This document shows positions 33,773 to 42,647 of a DNA stretch of 64,000 nucleotides, piece by piece. Origin of the DNA: an uncultured Bacteroidales bacterium (lineage in GTDB: Bacteria; Bacteroidota; Bacteroidia; Bacteroidales; WCHB1-69). Under the pieces are notes generated by a model, which was given only the letters and a program-made list of their open reading frames with translations, ran no database searches and was not told where the DNA came from. The stretch covers positions 62,001 through 126,000 of the forward strand of contig CAJOFJ010000003.1 in the NCBI GenBank assembly GCA_905233625.1. Reading direction: 5' to 3'. Both the position numbers and the translations under genes were made by a program. Position 1 is the first letter of the stretch. The number at the start of each line of letters is the position of its first letter.

Positions 33773-34903
33773 TTAATAATTCAACATCACCGGCATAATC
33801 AGCATCAGCAGACTTTCTTCAGCGGAGAATTCCTCAACGGGCAGAATCAAGGCTGCGCGGTCGGGACGAGACATCTCGAGGCGGATCTCGGTGCCGTCCA
33901 TGTTCTCCAGCATTTCGCGGAGGAACTTGGAGTTGAAGCCGATATCCATTTTCTCGCCGCTATACAGACCAGCGATGCTCTCTTCGGCTTTGTTGGAGAA
34001 GTCAATATCCTCGGCGGTGATGTTGGTGCCTTCTTCCGACAGGGAAACACGCACCTGGAAAGTGGACTGGTTGGAGTAGTTACCCACACGTTTGATGGAG
34101 CGCAGGAACTCTTCACGGTTAACCACCAAGGTGTTGGGATTCTCTTTCGGAATTACATTCTCATAGTTCGGATATTTGCCTTCTTTCAGTGAAGAAAACA
34201 GTTGCAGGTTTCCGAAGGAGAACTGGATATGGTTGTTGTCGGCTGAATATTCAACTTTCACAGGGGTGTCAACACCCGACAGAATGGTCTTGAGGTGGGC
34301 GAGAGGTTTCTTTGACAAGATGAAGGAAGCCGGGTTCTCGCTGGTGTTCTTGGTGTTGCGGTAGCGGACCAGCTTATGGGCGTCGGTGGCCACAAAGGTG
34401 ATGCAGTCGCTGTTGAGTTCGCAGAACACACCCATCATATTGGGTCTCAGTTCATCGTTGCCAGTAGCGAACAGGGTTTTGCTGATAGCGCGTTGCAGTA
34501 CTGCAGGTTCCATTTCGAAGGATTCGGCATTTTGCATGACGGGCATCTGCGGATATTCGTTGCCGGGGAAGCAGGGAGCTTCGTATTCACCATTGGCAAT
34601 GGTGTATTTCACCTCGTTATTCTCTTCATTGATCACAAAAACGATGGGATTCTCACCTACCAATTTCAGTGTTTCCAACATGATTTTGGAGGGTACTGCC
34701 ACGCAGCACTCGCCTTCCACGTTGGTCAGCTCGATGACAGCGGTCATGGTGGAATCCAAGTCCGATGCCGTCAGCGTCAAGGTGTTGCCTTTGACGGTGA
34801 ACAGGAAGTTGTCGAGGATGGCCATGGTGCTGTTGCTACCCAGCACACCGCTGATAGCACTCAAATTCTTATACAAAACGTCTCTTGATACAATGAATTT
34901 CAT
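33773..34903 (-). CDS. dnaN: DNA polymerase III beta subunit (sliding clamp)
   Basis: DnaN (376 residues) forms the ring that holds DNA polymerase III on DNA. The sequence starts MKFIVSRDVLYKNLSAISGVL, carries the three repeated clamp folds, and ends LLMLIMPVMLNY, with the MPM/MPV-type C terminus forming the peptide-binding pocket. Length is normal. It is transcribed alone from the box at 34929-34936 and is not in a dnaA-dnaN-recF operon, which is usual in Bacteroidetes. Confidence 0.96.
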   Translation of the reverse strand: MKFIVSRDVLYKNLSAISGVLGSNSTMAILDNFLFTVKGNTLTLTASDLDSTMTAVIELTNVEGECCVAVPSKIMLETLKLVGENPIVFVINEENNEVKYTIANGEYEAPCFPGNEYPQMPVMQNAESFEMEPAVLQRAISKTLFATGNDELRPNMMGVFCELNSDCITFVATDAHKLVRYRNTKNTSENPASFILSKKPLAHLKTILSGVDTPVKVEYSADNNHIQFSFGNLQLFSSLKEGKYPNYENVIPKENPNTLVVNREEFLRSIKRVGNYSNQSTFQVRVSLSEEGTNITAEDIDFSNKAEESIAGLYSGEKMDIGFNSKFLREMLENMDGTEIRLEMSRPDRAALILPVEEFSAEESLLMLIMPVMLNY

Positions 34904-34928
34904 AATACTTTTTTTTTAATTCAAATTG

Positions 34929-34936
34929 CAAAGATA
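34929..34936 (-). promoter_or_regulatory. -7 box for dnaN
   Basis: Reads TATCTTTG leftward, 25 bp before the ATG at 34903. GCACATTA-type repeats start about 10 bp upstream. Confidence 0.7.
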
Positions 34937-35146
34937 CAAATTTTTTTTAATGTGCCAATTAGTTAATGTGCTAATGTGCCAATTATTTTGCTTTGAGCTA
35001 TGAGTTATGAGCTATGAGCTATGAGCTATGTTTTTTTTTGAACCTAGTTAATCTTTAGTCTCCCCTCGAGCGCGAAGCGCGAGACTCCCCTTGAGGGCAT
35101 AGACCGAAACTCCCCTCGAGCATGCAGTGCGAGACTCCCCGTATTA
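34937..35146. repeat. Composite repeat patch upstream of dnaN
   Basis: From dnaN outward: AATGTGCCAATTAGTTAATG, GAGCTATGAGCTATGAG octamers, then ACTCCCC repeats with hairpins GCGCGAAGCGC (35070-35080), GGGCATAGACC (35095-35105, imperfect) and GCATGCAGTGC (35120-35130). The last copy ends 10 bp before the stop of the next leftward gene. Confidence 0.8.
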
Positions 35147-37414
35147 TTATCTCAGCTGCTTATACAAATCCCAATAAGTTTTTGCTTCTTCTTTCTTGCC
35201 TCTGCTTTCCATGCTCTTGGCTATCTTTTTATAGAGCTTGCGGTAAGCGCCTCTGTCGTCCAGGCCTTCGGCTTTATAGATATTGATGAGTTGCTGTACG
35301 CCGGCATTGTCCAGTTGGTCATGATCGATGAGCTGTACCAGTGCTTTTTCGGCATTTTTGACATCATTCTGGCGGAGGTAGATATTGCACATCAGATGAT
35401 AGGCGCTCGTGAACTTGAAGTTGCAGTCGATAATGTACTTACAGGTCTCAATGGCCTTGTCCATCTCGCCTTTGGTCATATAGTAATGAGCTAAGAAGTA
35501 GTTGGCAGTCTCGTATTTAGGCAGGAAAGTTAGTTCGTGGTCGATGTATGTCTTGGCACTGTCGAGCTGGCCTCTCATCAGGTAGCATTCGATGATGTTG
35601 TTGAGGGCCGCCTCGTTGTATGGGTTGATGGCCAAAGCCTCTTTGAAGCAGATGATGGCGCTATCCACTTGATTTTTAGATTTGTATTGGTTTCCCAGCA
35701 TGTCTATTTTAGACTGTCGTTTAAGGATGAGACAGATAGGTTTGCCATCCACATCAATGGTCTTGATACAATCGGGTGGGGGGAAGGCACCTGCATTCTT
35801 AATTTGTTCAGGAGCCATGCCAGTGATGGTGAAGATGGCATAATCCCAATTGTTGTTTCCTTTCTCGTACCAGCGGCTGAAATCGGGTGCAAAGCGGGCG
35901 GTGTCTTTGCGAAAGAAGTAGCTGACGGAGGCGGTATGCCAGGTAGCTACCCTGATTTTTGAACCATCTGCATTGGGTTCGGCGTTGGCAATAATCCATT
36001 CGGAAGCCTCGCGGGTGGAATGGTAATAGTAATCCATCTCGTAATTGCCGTAAGCCTTGTCAATGCCACCTGCCAATTCGTTGAAATACACGTATTCGTA
36101 GGGGTGGTTGGCAATGATGTGGCGGATGGGACCAATGAGCAGGGCCAGCAGCAGCACTACGGCAGCAATATTCACCATAATCCCTTTTGTATTTGTCTTC
36201 TCGTCTTCCCGAACGAACGTAGTGAGTGTCTCCCCGTCTTCCCGTTTTTCCGTTTTCTTTCCCATTTTCTCCTCAATCCACGTTACCAGTGCATCGAAGC
36301 CCCAGCCGGCGGCGACCACCATAGGCGGGTAGGCGAACATGGCGTGACGCCATCCGCCGTAAACATTGGCCTTGGTGAACACAATCCAGAATACGGGGAA
36401 GAAGAAAGTGAAGAACACAAAGAACGCCCAGAAGCGGTCTTCTTTCTTGCGCCAGCAGCACACGAAAAACAGGACAAGTCCCACGATGACCGCAATAGGA
36501 ATAGTCATGAAAATATATTTCGGCGTATAATACCACGGCAGCACATCCGACCACTGTAGTGATCCCTCGAACAGCTGGCGGATAGCGGTGGCGAATTGGC
36601 TTTGGGCCTTGAATGTCTCAACAGGATTGTCAATAGGACTTACCAAGCCGTATGGCCATAAGAGCATGGCGACAAAATATCCGGCGACCGAAACGATAAT
36701 TCCATATAGGACCATCTTCCCGAAGTCTTGCATGGATTTTTTCTTGAAAACATCTTTCTTAGGATGGATTTTGAATAGATACAAAACACTAAACATGCCC
36801 AGATAAGGTATTAACAACAGTCCTCCGATACGAACAGCGATGGCGAAGGCGATACTGGCACCTAATAAAATGAAAGTGCTGATTTTAGGTTTGGGAAATT
36901 CTTGCAGATATACGATAATGGCATAAATGCCCCATAGCATGGCCATGGCGAAACTCACGTCTTTCAAGTCATTGAATGAGTGGCCTAATAGTCGTGGCGA
37001 TAAAAACATCAGCACGGCCACAAAAAAGGCAGAACGCCAGTTGCCTGTAATTCGATGGGCGATTAATCCTCCGAAAAGCAACATAAGCCAGCCACAGATG
37101 AAATTGCAGATGTGGCGAACCATCAGCTCGTCTTCGATAGAGCAAATGTGTGCTATGAAATACGCTATGTTATCCACTGCCTGTCCGTAATGCGGAAGAT
37201 TCCAGTCGGGACGGGCGTCAATGGCGACCGTGTCCTTACCTCCTGTGGCATAGAAATCGTAAACGGCCTTGGCCTGTTTCATCTGAAATCCCTCATCTCC
37301 GCTAAAACCGGCATCAAGGCATAAACGGATACCTGTACATAAAGAGAAAATCAAGAATAGGATGAATAGTAATTTCCATGGATTGTCTTTGATCCATTGT
37401 GAGATTTTTTTCAT
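35147..37414 (-). CDS. GT-C-type membrane glycosyltransferase with C-terminal TPR repeats
   Basis: A 755-residue protein with about nine to eleven transmembrane segments in the first 440 residues. The first periplasmic loop carries SGDE (39-42), matching the acidic active-site motif of ArnT/PMT-like (GT39/GT83-type) enzymes that use polyprenyl-phosphate sugars. Residues 440-550 form a soluble periplasmic part. From about 555 to the end there are TPR-like repeats (AIICFKEALAINPYNEAALNN, AKTYIDHELTFLPKYETANYFLA, ...). It is the last gene of the glycan cluster, 16 bp after a family 2 glycosyltransferase. The TPR tail suggests docking to a partner protein; donor and acceptor are unknown. Confidence 0.7.
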   Translation of the reverse strand: MKKISQWIKDNPWKLLFILFLIFSLCTGIRLCLDAGFSGDEGFQMKQAKAVYDFYATGGKDTVAIDARPDWNLPHYGQAVDNIAYFIAHICSIEDELMVRHICNFICGWLMLLFGGLIAHRITGNWRSAFFVAVLMFLSPRLLGHSFNDLKDVSFAMAMLWGIYAIIVYLQEFPKPKISTFILLGASIAFAIAVRIGGLLLIPYLGMFSVLYLFKIHPKKDVFKKKSMQDFGKMVLYGIIVSVAGYFVAMLLWPYGLVSPIDNPVETFKAQSQFATAIRQLFEGSLQWSDVLPWYYTPKYIFMTIPIAVIVGLVLFFVCCWRKKEDRFWAFFVFFTFFFPVFWIVFTKANVYGGWRHAMFAYPPMVVAAGWGFDALVTWIEEKMGKKTEKREDGETLTTFVREDEKTNTKGIMVNIAAVVLLLALLIGPIRHIIANHPYEYVYFNELAGGIDKAYGNYEMDYYYHSTREASEWIIANAEPNADGSKIRVATWHTASVSYFFRKDTARFAPDFSRWYEKGNNNWDYAIFTITGMAPEQIKNAGAFPPPDCIKTIDVDGKPICLILKRQSKIDMLGNQYKSKNQVDSAIICFKEALAINPYNEAALNNIIECYLMRGQLDSAKTYIDHELTFLPKYETANYFLAHYYMTKGEMDKAIETCKYIIDCNFKFTSAYHLMCNIYLRQNDVKNAEKALVQLIDHDQLDNAGVQQLINIYKAEGLDDRGAYRKLYKKIAKSMESRGKKEEAKTYWDLYKQLR

Positions 37415-37430
37415 GTTATTATGTTTTTGA

Positions 37431-38252
37431 TTATGCGAATTTGAATACTAAGTTTCTAGCGATACACATTATCCATGCCATGGTTTTGCAATATATTCGA
37501 GTGAACCATGAGTAATTGATTACGCCTTCTTTATGATATTTGTCAATCAAGGAGTTGAAGATGCGAGCCTGGTTCCATTTGAACCCGGCAGTTCCAGAGG
37601 TATTGATGACTCGGAAAGAGAATAAGGGTTCTTTAATGACAAAAAGATTACCAAATTGAAGTAGTTGACAGTAAAAATCAAATTCTATGATGTATGTCAG
37701 GGAAGGATCTATTATGAATTCAGATGTTTTCTTTGAGCATTCCCTGTCAAACATGACACAACCAGGTTCTCCAAAAATGCTTGTTCCATGAAGAAAACTT
37801 TTTTTTATGGCTTTTTTGCCATCATATAAGCCGGCTTTTCCTGGAAATGGTTTCCGGAACAATATTTTATTATCCTTGTTAATGACATGTTTTTCGGCTG
37901 CCACCATGACGATATTATCATTGGGGTGAGATAAAAACACATTAACCTGTTTTTCAATGCAATCAGGAGTTATTATATCATCTGCACATAATAGTTTGAC
38001 ATATTTTCCTGTTGCACGAGACAATGCAAGATGGTAATTTTGAATAACTCCTAAATTTGATTCGTTTTCAAAAATTTTTATTCTATCATCATGGAATGAT
38101 TTGATTATTTCGATAGTGTTATCTGTCGAATGATTGTCACTAATAATCACTTCAAAGTCTGAATATGTTTGATTAATCAGTGACTGCATTGTCTCTTTAA
38201 TTGTTTCACCTGCGTTATAGCAGGGAATACAAATGCTTACAAGATGTTCCAT
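37431..38252 (-). CDS. Glycosyltransferase family 2
   Basis: 273 residues, GT-A fold. It starts HLVSICIPCYNAGETI, with SDNHSTDNT and the metal-binding LLCADD (DXD-like, about residues 93-98), as in inverting family 2 enzymes that extend surface polysaccharides. A C-terminal hydrophobic stretch (WIMCIARNLVF) may associate with the membrane. It lies 4 bp downstream of the FAD-dependent mutase-like gene and 16 bp before the GT-C gene: one operon. Base composition is more AT-rich than the core genes around it, as in the rest of 37.4-42.6 kb. Confidence 0.88.
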   Translation of the reverse strand: MEHLVSICIPCYNAGETIKETMQSLINQTYSDFEVIISDNHSTDNTIEIIKSFHDDRIKIFENESNLGVIQNYHLALSRATGKYVKLLCADDIITPDCIEKQVNVFLSHPNDNIVMVAAEKHVINKDNKILFRKPFPGKAGLYDGKKAIKKSFLHGTSIFGEPGCVMFDRECSKKTSEFIIDPSLTYIIEFDFYCQLLQFGNLFVIKEPLFSFRVINTSGTAGFKWNQARIFNSLIDKYHKEGVINYSWFTRIYCKTMAWIMCIARNLVFKFA

Positions 38253-38256
38253 TGTT

Positions 38257-39531
38257 TTATATGTTTAAACCACTTAACAAACTTTGGTCGCTCCATAAAT
38301 AATCCCATTCTCCAAAGCGTCCGATTGTTGTTATTCCATTTGAATTTAAATAATCGCGTACAATATGACGATTTGTGTATATTTCATGGTCGAAAATAAC
38401 ATTGGCGAAATCTTCGTATCGTATATCTATGAATAAAATATCTTCTTCGAAAATGATTTTTTGATTTAGAAGTGGTTGTATGGTCTTTTGGATTAATTCA
38501 TTATCAGAATAAAGTCCATGATCACAATAGACTTCCAGTTGAAGTGAAGTGCATCCAGATGGGGCGTTATCTGGGGATTTTAGTGAGGGGGAATAAACAC
38601 GAGCGGCAATATTATCCTCGTCATAAATATACCACCATAAATAAGGGGGGATTCTGTTGGTCTTAAATCCGATCGAAATTTGATAGCCACAGGTGCATTT
38701 CAGTTTTTTACTAGCTGTGATGACCACATCAGGTGGAGTAGGGGAAAGTATACCTATTAGGTTGGGGAGGGGTATGCTTGAATAAAGATGTTGATACTTA
38801 AAGACTTTATTCTTTGAGGTCTTTATAGTTTTATTTATAGCATCAACACAGGTAACATTTTCACCGTATATTATGTCTTGATTTTCGGCGAGAATTTTGA
38901 GGTATTGTTTATATCCACCATATTTAGGATACCTCATTTCCTTAGAGTAGTATGTGATAGGAGTTTCGGCCGTTTTGCATCCTTCAATAACTTCTTCAAT
39001 TGATGGCTGGTATAATCGATTGCCAATCCATTTTGTCTCTAAATCTTTTGCTTCACACATCCAGTATTTACGGGTATATACCATAGGGAAGTGTTCTGCA
39101 AAATAATTGCCATATTGGATACGCAACCATTCTTCGTAATTATCCGGAACTTTGTCTGTTACTTTTTTTCTTTTTTTGAAATCGTTGATTATAAGCGTTT
39201 TTTCCTCTTCAGACAAAGGGTATAAATTGTTTTGGGCAGGGTGTTTAATCCATTTGTTTTTATATATATTGAATGGATTTGGTATATGTCTATAAATTTC
39301 AGGTGATGATTTTTTAAAGATTTGATTTACCTGTTCGTTGGCTGTAAATGAAAAATGAACGAATCTGTCGAAACGAAAACCATTGATAGAAAAGTTGCCA
39401 CATAAACCAGCATAGGTTTTGTCCTTTTCAATAATCAAGGATTTCTCATTTCGCTTATTCAATGCATAAGCGGCTCCAAGTCCAGCAATACCAGCTCCTA
39501 GGATAATATTTTGTGTTTCTTGTATAGACAT
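38257..39531 (-). CDS. FAD-dependent oxidoreductase, UDP-galactopyranose-mutase/amine-oxidase-like
   Basis: 424 residues. An N-terminal Rossmann motif (ILGAGIAGLGAAYAL, about 10-24) and an ICxGLCG-like FAD segment (AGLCGNFSINGFRFD) mark a flavoprotein. The C terminus GRFGEWDYLWSDQSLLSG closely resembles the corresponding part of UDP-galactopyranose mutase and related protoporphyrinogen-oxidase-like proteins of glycan clusters. It may change the ring form of a nucleotide sugar or oxidise one; the substrate is not known. The start overlaps the preceding stop by one base (TGATG), and 4 bp separate it from the next glycosyltransferase. Confidence 0.72.
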   Translation of the reverse strand: MSIQETQNIILGAGIAGLGAAYALNKRNEKSLIIEKDKTYAGLCGNFSINGFRFDRFVHFSFTANEQVNQIFKKSSPEIYRHIPNPFNIYKNKWIKHPAQNNLYPLSEEEKTLIINDFKKRKKVTDKVPDNYEEWLRIQYGNYFAEHFPMVYTRKYWMCEAKDLETKWIGNRLYQPSIEEVIEGCKTAETPITYYSKEMRYPKYGGYKQYLKILAENQDIIYGENVTCVDAINKTIKTSKNKVFKYQHLYSSIPLPNLIGILSPTPPDVVITASKKLKCTCGYQISIGFKTNRIPPYLWWYIYDEDNIAARVYSPSLKSPDNAPSGCTSLQLEVYCDHGLYSDNELIQKTIQPLLNQKIIFEEDILFIDIRYEDFANVIFDHEIYTNRHIVRDYLNSNGITTIGRFGEWDYLWSDQSLLSGLNI

Positions 39532-40103
39532 CAGTGTTTCATCAGGGATTTATAGCTATCAAAACTCATCAAATTCTTGTCTTTTTCAGAGAGGATGAGA
39601 TTATTTTGACCTCCGATTTCTTCGAATGGCCATTGTATGTTGATTTGTGGATCGTTATAAATAATGCCAGAATCACCTTCTGCATAAAAAACCTGGTTGC
39701 ATTTATAGGAAACGATGGAGTCTTCCAAAACAAGATAACCATGCCCAAAGAATTCAGGTACGAATAGCATAAGGGAGTTCTCTTCTGATAAATGAAAACC
39801 AACCCATTTCCCAAAAGTGGGAGATGTAGGTCTTAGATCAACGATGACATCGTAAATGTGACCATGTATGCATCGGACGAGTTTCGCCTGTTGCTTTCCC
39901 AATTGAAAATGTATAGCTCTGATTACTCCCTTTTTTGATTTTGTATAGAATACTTCTTTAAGTTCGTGCTGAATGTGATTGCTTTGAAAAGTGTCAATGT
40001 TATAGTCTTTAATGAAGGCACCTCTTTCATCGTATGCAATGAAAGGGCTAATCAAATAGGCACCAGATAATGTGGTTTCTTTGAATTCAAATTTCTGAAT
40101 CAT
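39531..40103 (-). CDS. dTDP-4-dehydrorhamnose 3,5-epimerase-like (RmlC family)
   Basis: 190 residues, cupin fold. It has DERGAFIKDY, then RAIHFQ with the likely catalytic His65, KLVRCIHGHIYDVIVDLR, VPEFFGHGYLVLED and the YKCN tyrosine at 133. The usual RGLHYQ is RAIHFQ here. Since the operon begins with CDP-glucose synthesis and 4,6-dehydration, the substrate is probably a CDP-4-keto-6-deoxyhexose rather than the dTDP form; this is inference. It sits between an SDR reductase and the flavoprotein, with short gaps (7 bp, and one-base overlap). Confidence 0.82.
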   Translation of the reverse strand: MIQKFEFKETTLSGAYLISPFIAYDERGAFIKDYNIDTFQSNHIQHELKEVFYTKSKKGVIRAIHFQLGKQQAKLVRCIHGHIYDVIVDLRPTSPTFGKWVGFHLSEENSLMLFVPEFFGHGYLVLEDSIVSYKCNQVFYAEGDSGIIYNDPQINIQWPFEEIGGQNNLILSEKDKNLMSFDSYKSLMKH

Positions 40104-40110
40104 ATTGTGT

Positions 40111-41025
40111 TTATTGGATGTCTGATAACCATTGTTTTGTTAATAAAATTCCTTCCTCAAATGATACTTCAGGAACAAACCCTGTGTCATTTTGCAGATT
40201 GTCTGTGTTAAAGTCTGATAAAGACATGTTGGTTCCAGTATAGGGAATGTCTCCAAATATGGGTGGATTGGTGGGGTCTAAGCTTGAGGTCAAGGCAATT
40301 ATGAATTCCTTCAGAGGTCGTGCATGTGAACTTCCAATGATATATTCATTAAACGGTTTACCCTTTTGTGCGATCAGGTAAAATGCTTTTGCAACATCTG
40401 TAACGTATATGAAATCGTAGTTTTGTGTAGCGGCTGTGAATTGTAAGGGTTCGTGGTTAATTATTTTCCGAATGGTTGTGTTGATAAATCTAGGAGAATA
40501 TTCACCCGCTCCATACGCATTTGTAATCATGGGCCATAAAAGGTCTATGCCAATTTGTGCTGCGACAGTCTTACACATAATATGGGCAGTTAATTTGCCC
40601 ATTCCATATATATATGCCATGCCTGGTTTATTTCCAGGAGTGAAGACTGCTGAGATTACCTCTTTTTCCATAATGCTACCAGCACATACAAAACGGGAAC
40701 ATCCCAATTGTTTTGCAAATTTCAGACATTCTACAGTGTTTAATGCGTTTTTTAGTTGTAGATTATAATCTGTTCTGCTGTCACCTGCAGATCCTGCCCA
40801 AGCAAAATGAATAAAGGTGTCGTATTTATTGTTTTCACATGCGGATTGTATATTGGAGATGTTGTTAATGTCTAATGTTAGATATGTGATATTCGCATTT
40901 GGGTGTATTCTTTTGGGTTGTTTTATGATATCAATAGCCAAAACGTTTACACCATTGTTGGCAAAATAATTAACCGTATTGCTGCCTACAAAGCCATCTG
41001 CGCCTGTGATAATAACATTTTCCAT
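40111..41025 (-). CDS. NAD(P)-dependent sugar epimerase/dehydratase (SDR family)
   Basis: 304 residues of the extended short-chain dehydrogenase family acting on nucleotide sugars. It has the Rossmann motif GADGFVGS (8-15) and the catalytic YGMGK (Y140, K144), with a Ser/Thr-type active-site residue in CAGSIMEKE. With the 3,5-epimerase next to it and CDP-glucose 4,6-dehydratase upstream, it is a good candidate for the 4-ketoreductase that finishes a CDP-6-deoxyhexose. No RfbH-type 3-dehydratase gene is in the window, so a 3,6-dideoxy sugar is not supported. Confidence 0.82.
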   Translation of the reverse strand: MENVIITGADGFVGSNTVNYFANNGVNVLAIDIIKQPKRIHPNANITYLTLDINNISNIQSACENNKYDTFIHFAWAGSAGDSRTDYNLQLKNALNTVECLKFAKQLGCSRFVCAGSIMEKEVISAVFTPGNKPGMAYIYGMGKLTAHIMCKTVAAQIGIDLLWPMITNAYGAGEYSPRFINTTIRKIINHEPLQFTAATQNYDFIYVTDVAKAFYLIAQKGKPFNEYIIGSSHARPLKEFIIALTSSLDPTNPPIFGDIPYTGTNMSLSDFNTDNLQNDTGFVPEVSFEEGILLTKQWLSDIQ

Positions 41026-41070
41026 GATTTTCTATTTTCTTCTGCTAATAAAAATTCCTTTTATCAAAAT

Positions 41071-42534
41071 TTATATGTTGTCTGTACCACCATTTTCCGC
41101 ACAGGAGGGGGCAGGTTCAAGCCCGTTGAGTCGCCAATAGCCTGTTTTGTCAGATCCAATCCGTTTTATTACTCCGTTTTCTTGCAAATGTTTTAAATGG
41201 ATTCTGATTGTCTCTCTTGATTTTTGGGTGTATTCACTTAACTCCTTGTACGTGTATTTTGAATTAGAATGTAACAGGTTTATTATCTGCAGGTCTAATG
41301 TGGTAGGTTTAAAGTTTACAGGCAAGTTTACAGGCAAGTTTACAGGCAAGCTTGTGCTGCGCTCTTGCGAGTAATTTACTGTTGGCCTATATATAATGAC
41401 AGAGAATTGATTGGAAGATAGATTGTTGACAAAATCAACATGGATGCCTTCAGACAGAGAACGAATGATGCCCGATCCTAATCCTCTATAAATCATTGTC
41501 CTGTTGCAAAAATGGGCAATTAGAGGATTTCTTTGGAATGTGCTACCTTCTTTAATGTCATCAATGGAAAGATTTCCTCCCAAACATCCCGGATTAACAA
41601 TTTCTACACGATCATCAAAAATCATTAATCTAATGGGAGCCGAACGTAAATAGTCTCGGTGAACTAATGCGTTTTGAAGTAATTCTTCCAATGCCGTTTC
41701 GGGAATTTCCAATTTGCCAATGGAATTAAAGGATTGTCCAGCCTGCACGCTATGCAAGTTGGATTTGAGAAATGCCATTCCTTGCTCGAACATTTCAGGG
41801 ATGGTTCCAGATATGTCCTTGCTGTCCCGATATTTGTTTCCACCAATAGAATTCCCATAGAAAGACACTGCTTTAATCACAAATTGCGGCATAAAAGCTT
41901 GCGGATCATCAGAAAAGAAAAGTAATCCGGCTAGGGTGAGTTCTCCTTTTGTATTGATGATATGCAAGTTGTAGAGCAGTCTTTCTTGAGGGATTCTGAA
42001 ATCTCTAAGTCGTTTACCGTATAATTTTTCCAAGAAAGAATCTAATGCTTTTGTGTCAATATTTTCTATGGTAGTTCCGGTAATGCTTTGTTTTTCGGGA
42101 AAATAGTTTTCAGATGATTGAAAAAGAGCAAGTATATCACTGTTTTCAGTGATTCTGCGTTTGTCAGGTCCTTGCTTAATCCAAATATGTCCATTTAAAT
42201 CTTTGTATGGTTTATTAGACCCCTCATTGACATAGACAATCAGTACATGCGCCTTTTTATATTTGATTACTTCTGTTTGTATATAAATGACGGGTCGTAT
42301 GGAGTCGTTGGCAATTGTGCTGATTTCATGAGAGATATGTTGAATTTCTGAATAGCTGAGCCCTGTTATTACCCCATCCTTGTCTTTGATGCCGAACAAT
42401 AAAATTCCACCACGGCTATTGGCAAAAGCAACCAATTCTTCTGCAATCTGTTTTGACGACGAGAATTGTTGCTTGAACTGAACCTTACTGGTTTCACCAC
42501 AACTTACGATTTCTTCTAATTCTTCACAAGTCAT
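41071..42534 (-). CDS. AlbA_2 (Schlafen-like) ATP-binding protein with C-terminal winged helix
   Basis: 487 residues. The N-terminal AlbA_2 domain has the pattern ETSKVQFKQQF (14-24) and AFANSRGGILLFGIKD (36-51). The middle is the 'ATP-dependent DNA helicase RecG-related' C-terminal region (ETALEELLQNALVHRDYL, GLGSGIIRS), which has a GHKL-like ATP-site flavour. A winged-helix domain follows at about 415-470 (YTYKELSEYTQKSRETIRIHLKHL). These proteins are thought to act as transcription regulators or defence factors; actual roles are mostly unknown. It lies inside the glycan operon, 45 bp before the SDR gene, possibly as an operon regulator. A 12-bp triplication at 41315-41350 encodes LPVN three times in the linker. 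Confidence 0.75.
   Translation of the reverse strand: MTCEELEEIVSCGETSKVQFKQQFSSSKQIAEELVAFANSRGGILLFGIKDKDGVITGLSYSEIQHISHEISTIANDSIRPVIYIQTEVIKYKKAHVLIVYVNEGSNKPYKDLNGHIWIKQGPDKRRITENSDILALFQSSENYFPEKQSITGTTIENIDTKALDSFLEKLYGKRLRDFRIPQERLLYNLHIINTKGELTLAGLLFFSDDPQAFMPQFVIKAVSFYGNSIGGNKYRDSKDISGTIPEMFEQGMAFLKSNLHSVQAGQSFNSIGKLEIPETALEELLQNALVHRDYLRSAPIRLMIFDDRVEIVNPGCLGGNLSIDDIKEGSTFQRNPLIAHFCNRTMIYRGLGSGIIRSLSEGIHVDFVNNLSSNQFSVIIYRPTVNYSQERSTSLPVNLPVNLPVNFKPTTLDLQIINLLHSNSKYTYKELSEYTQKSRETIRIHLKHLQENGVIKRIGSDKTGYWRLNGLEPAPSCAENGGTDNI
41315..41350. repeat. Three tandem 12-bp copies in the AlbA_2 gene linker
   Basis: TTTACAGGCAAG occurs three times in a row (41315-41326, 41327-41338, 41339-41350), in frame, coding NLPV/LPVN units between the ATP-binding part and the winged helix. 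Being a multiple of 3, copy changes would alter linker length without breaking the frame. Confidence 0.9.
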
Positions 42535-42647
42535 TGCCTCGAAAATTTACAATACACATTGATTATTGGTCAATATTTATTTTTTCATTGATGTAGTTGA
42601 TGTGGCCTTCGGCTATTTTTTCCTGCTATTTATATTTGTATTCGTTT

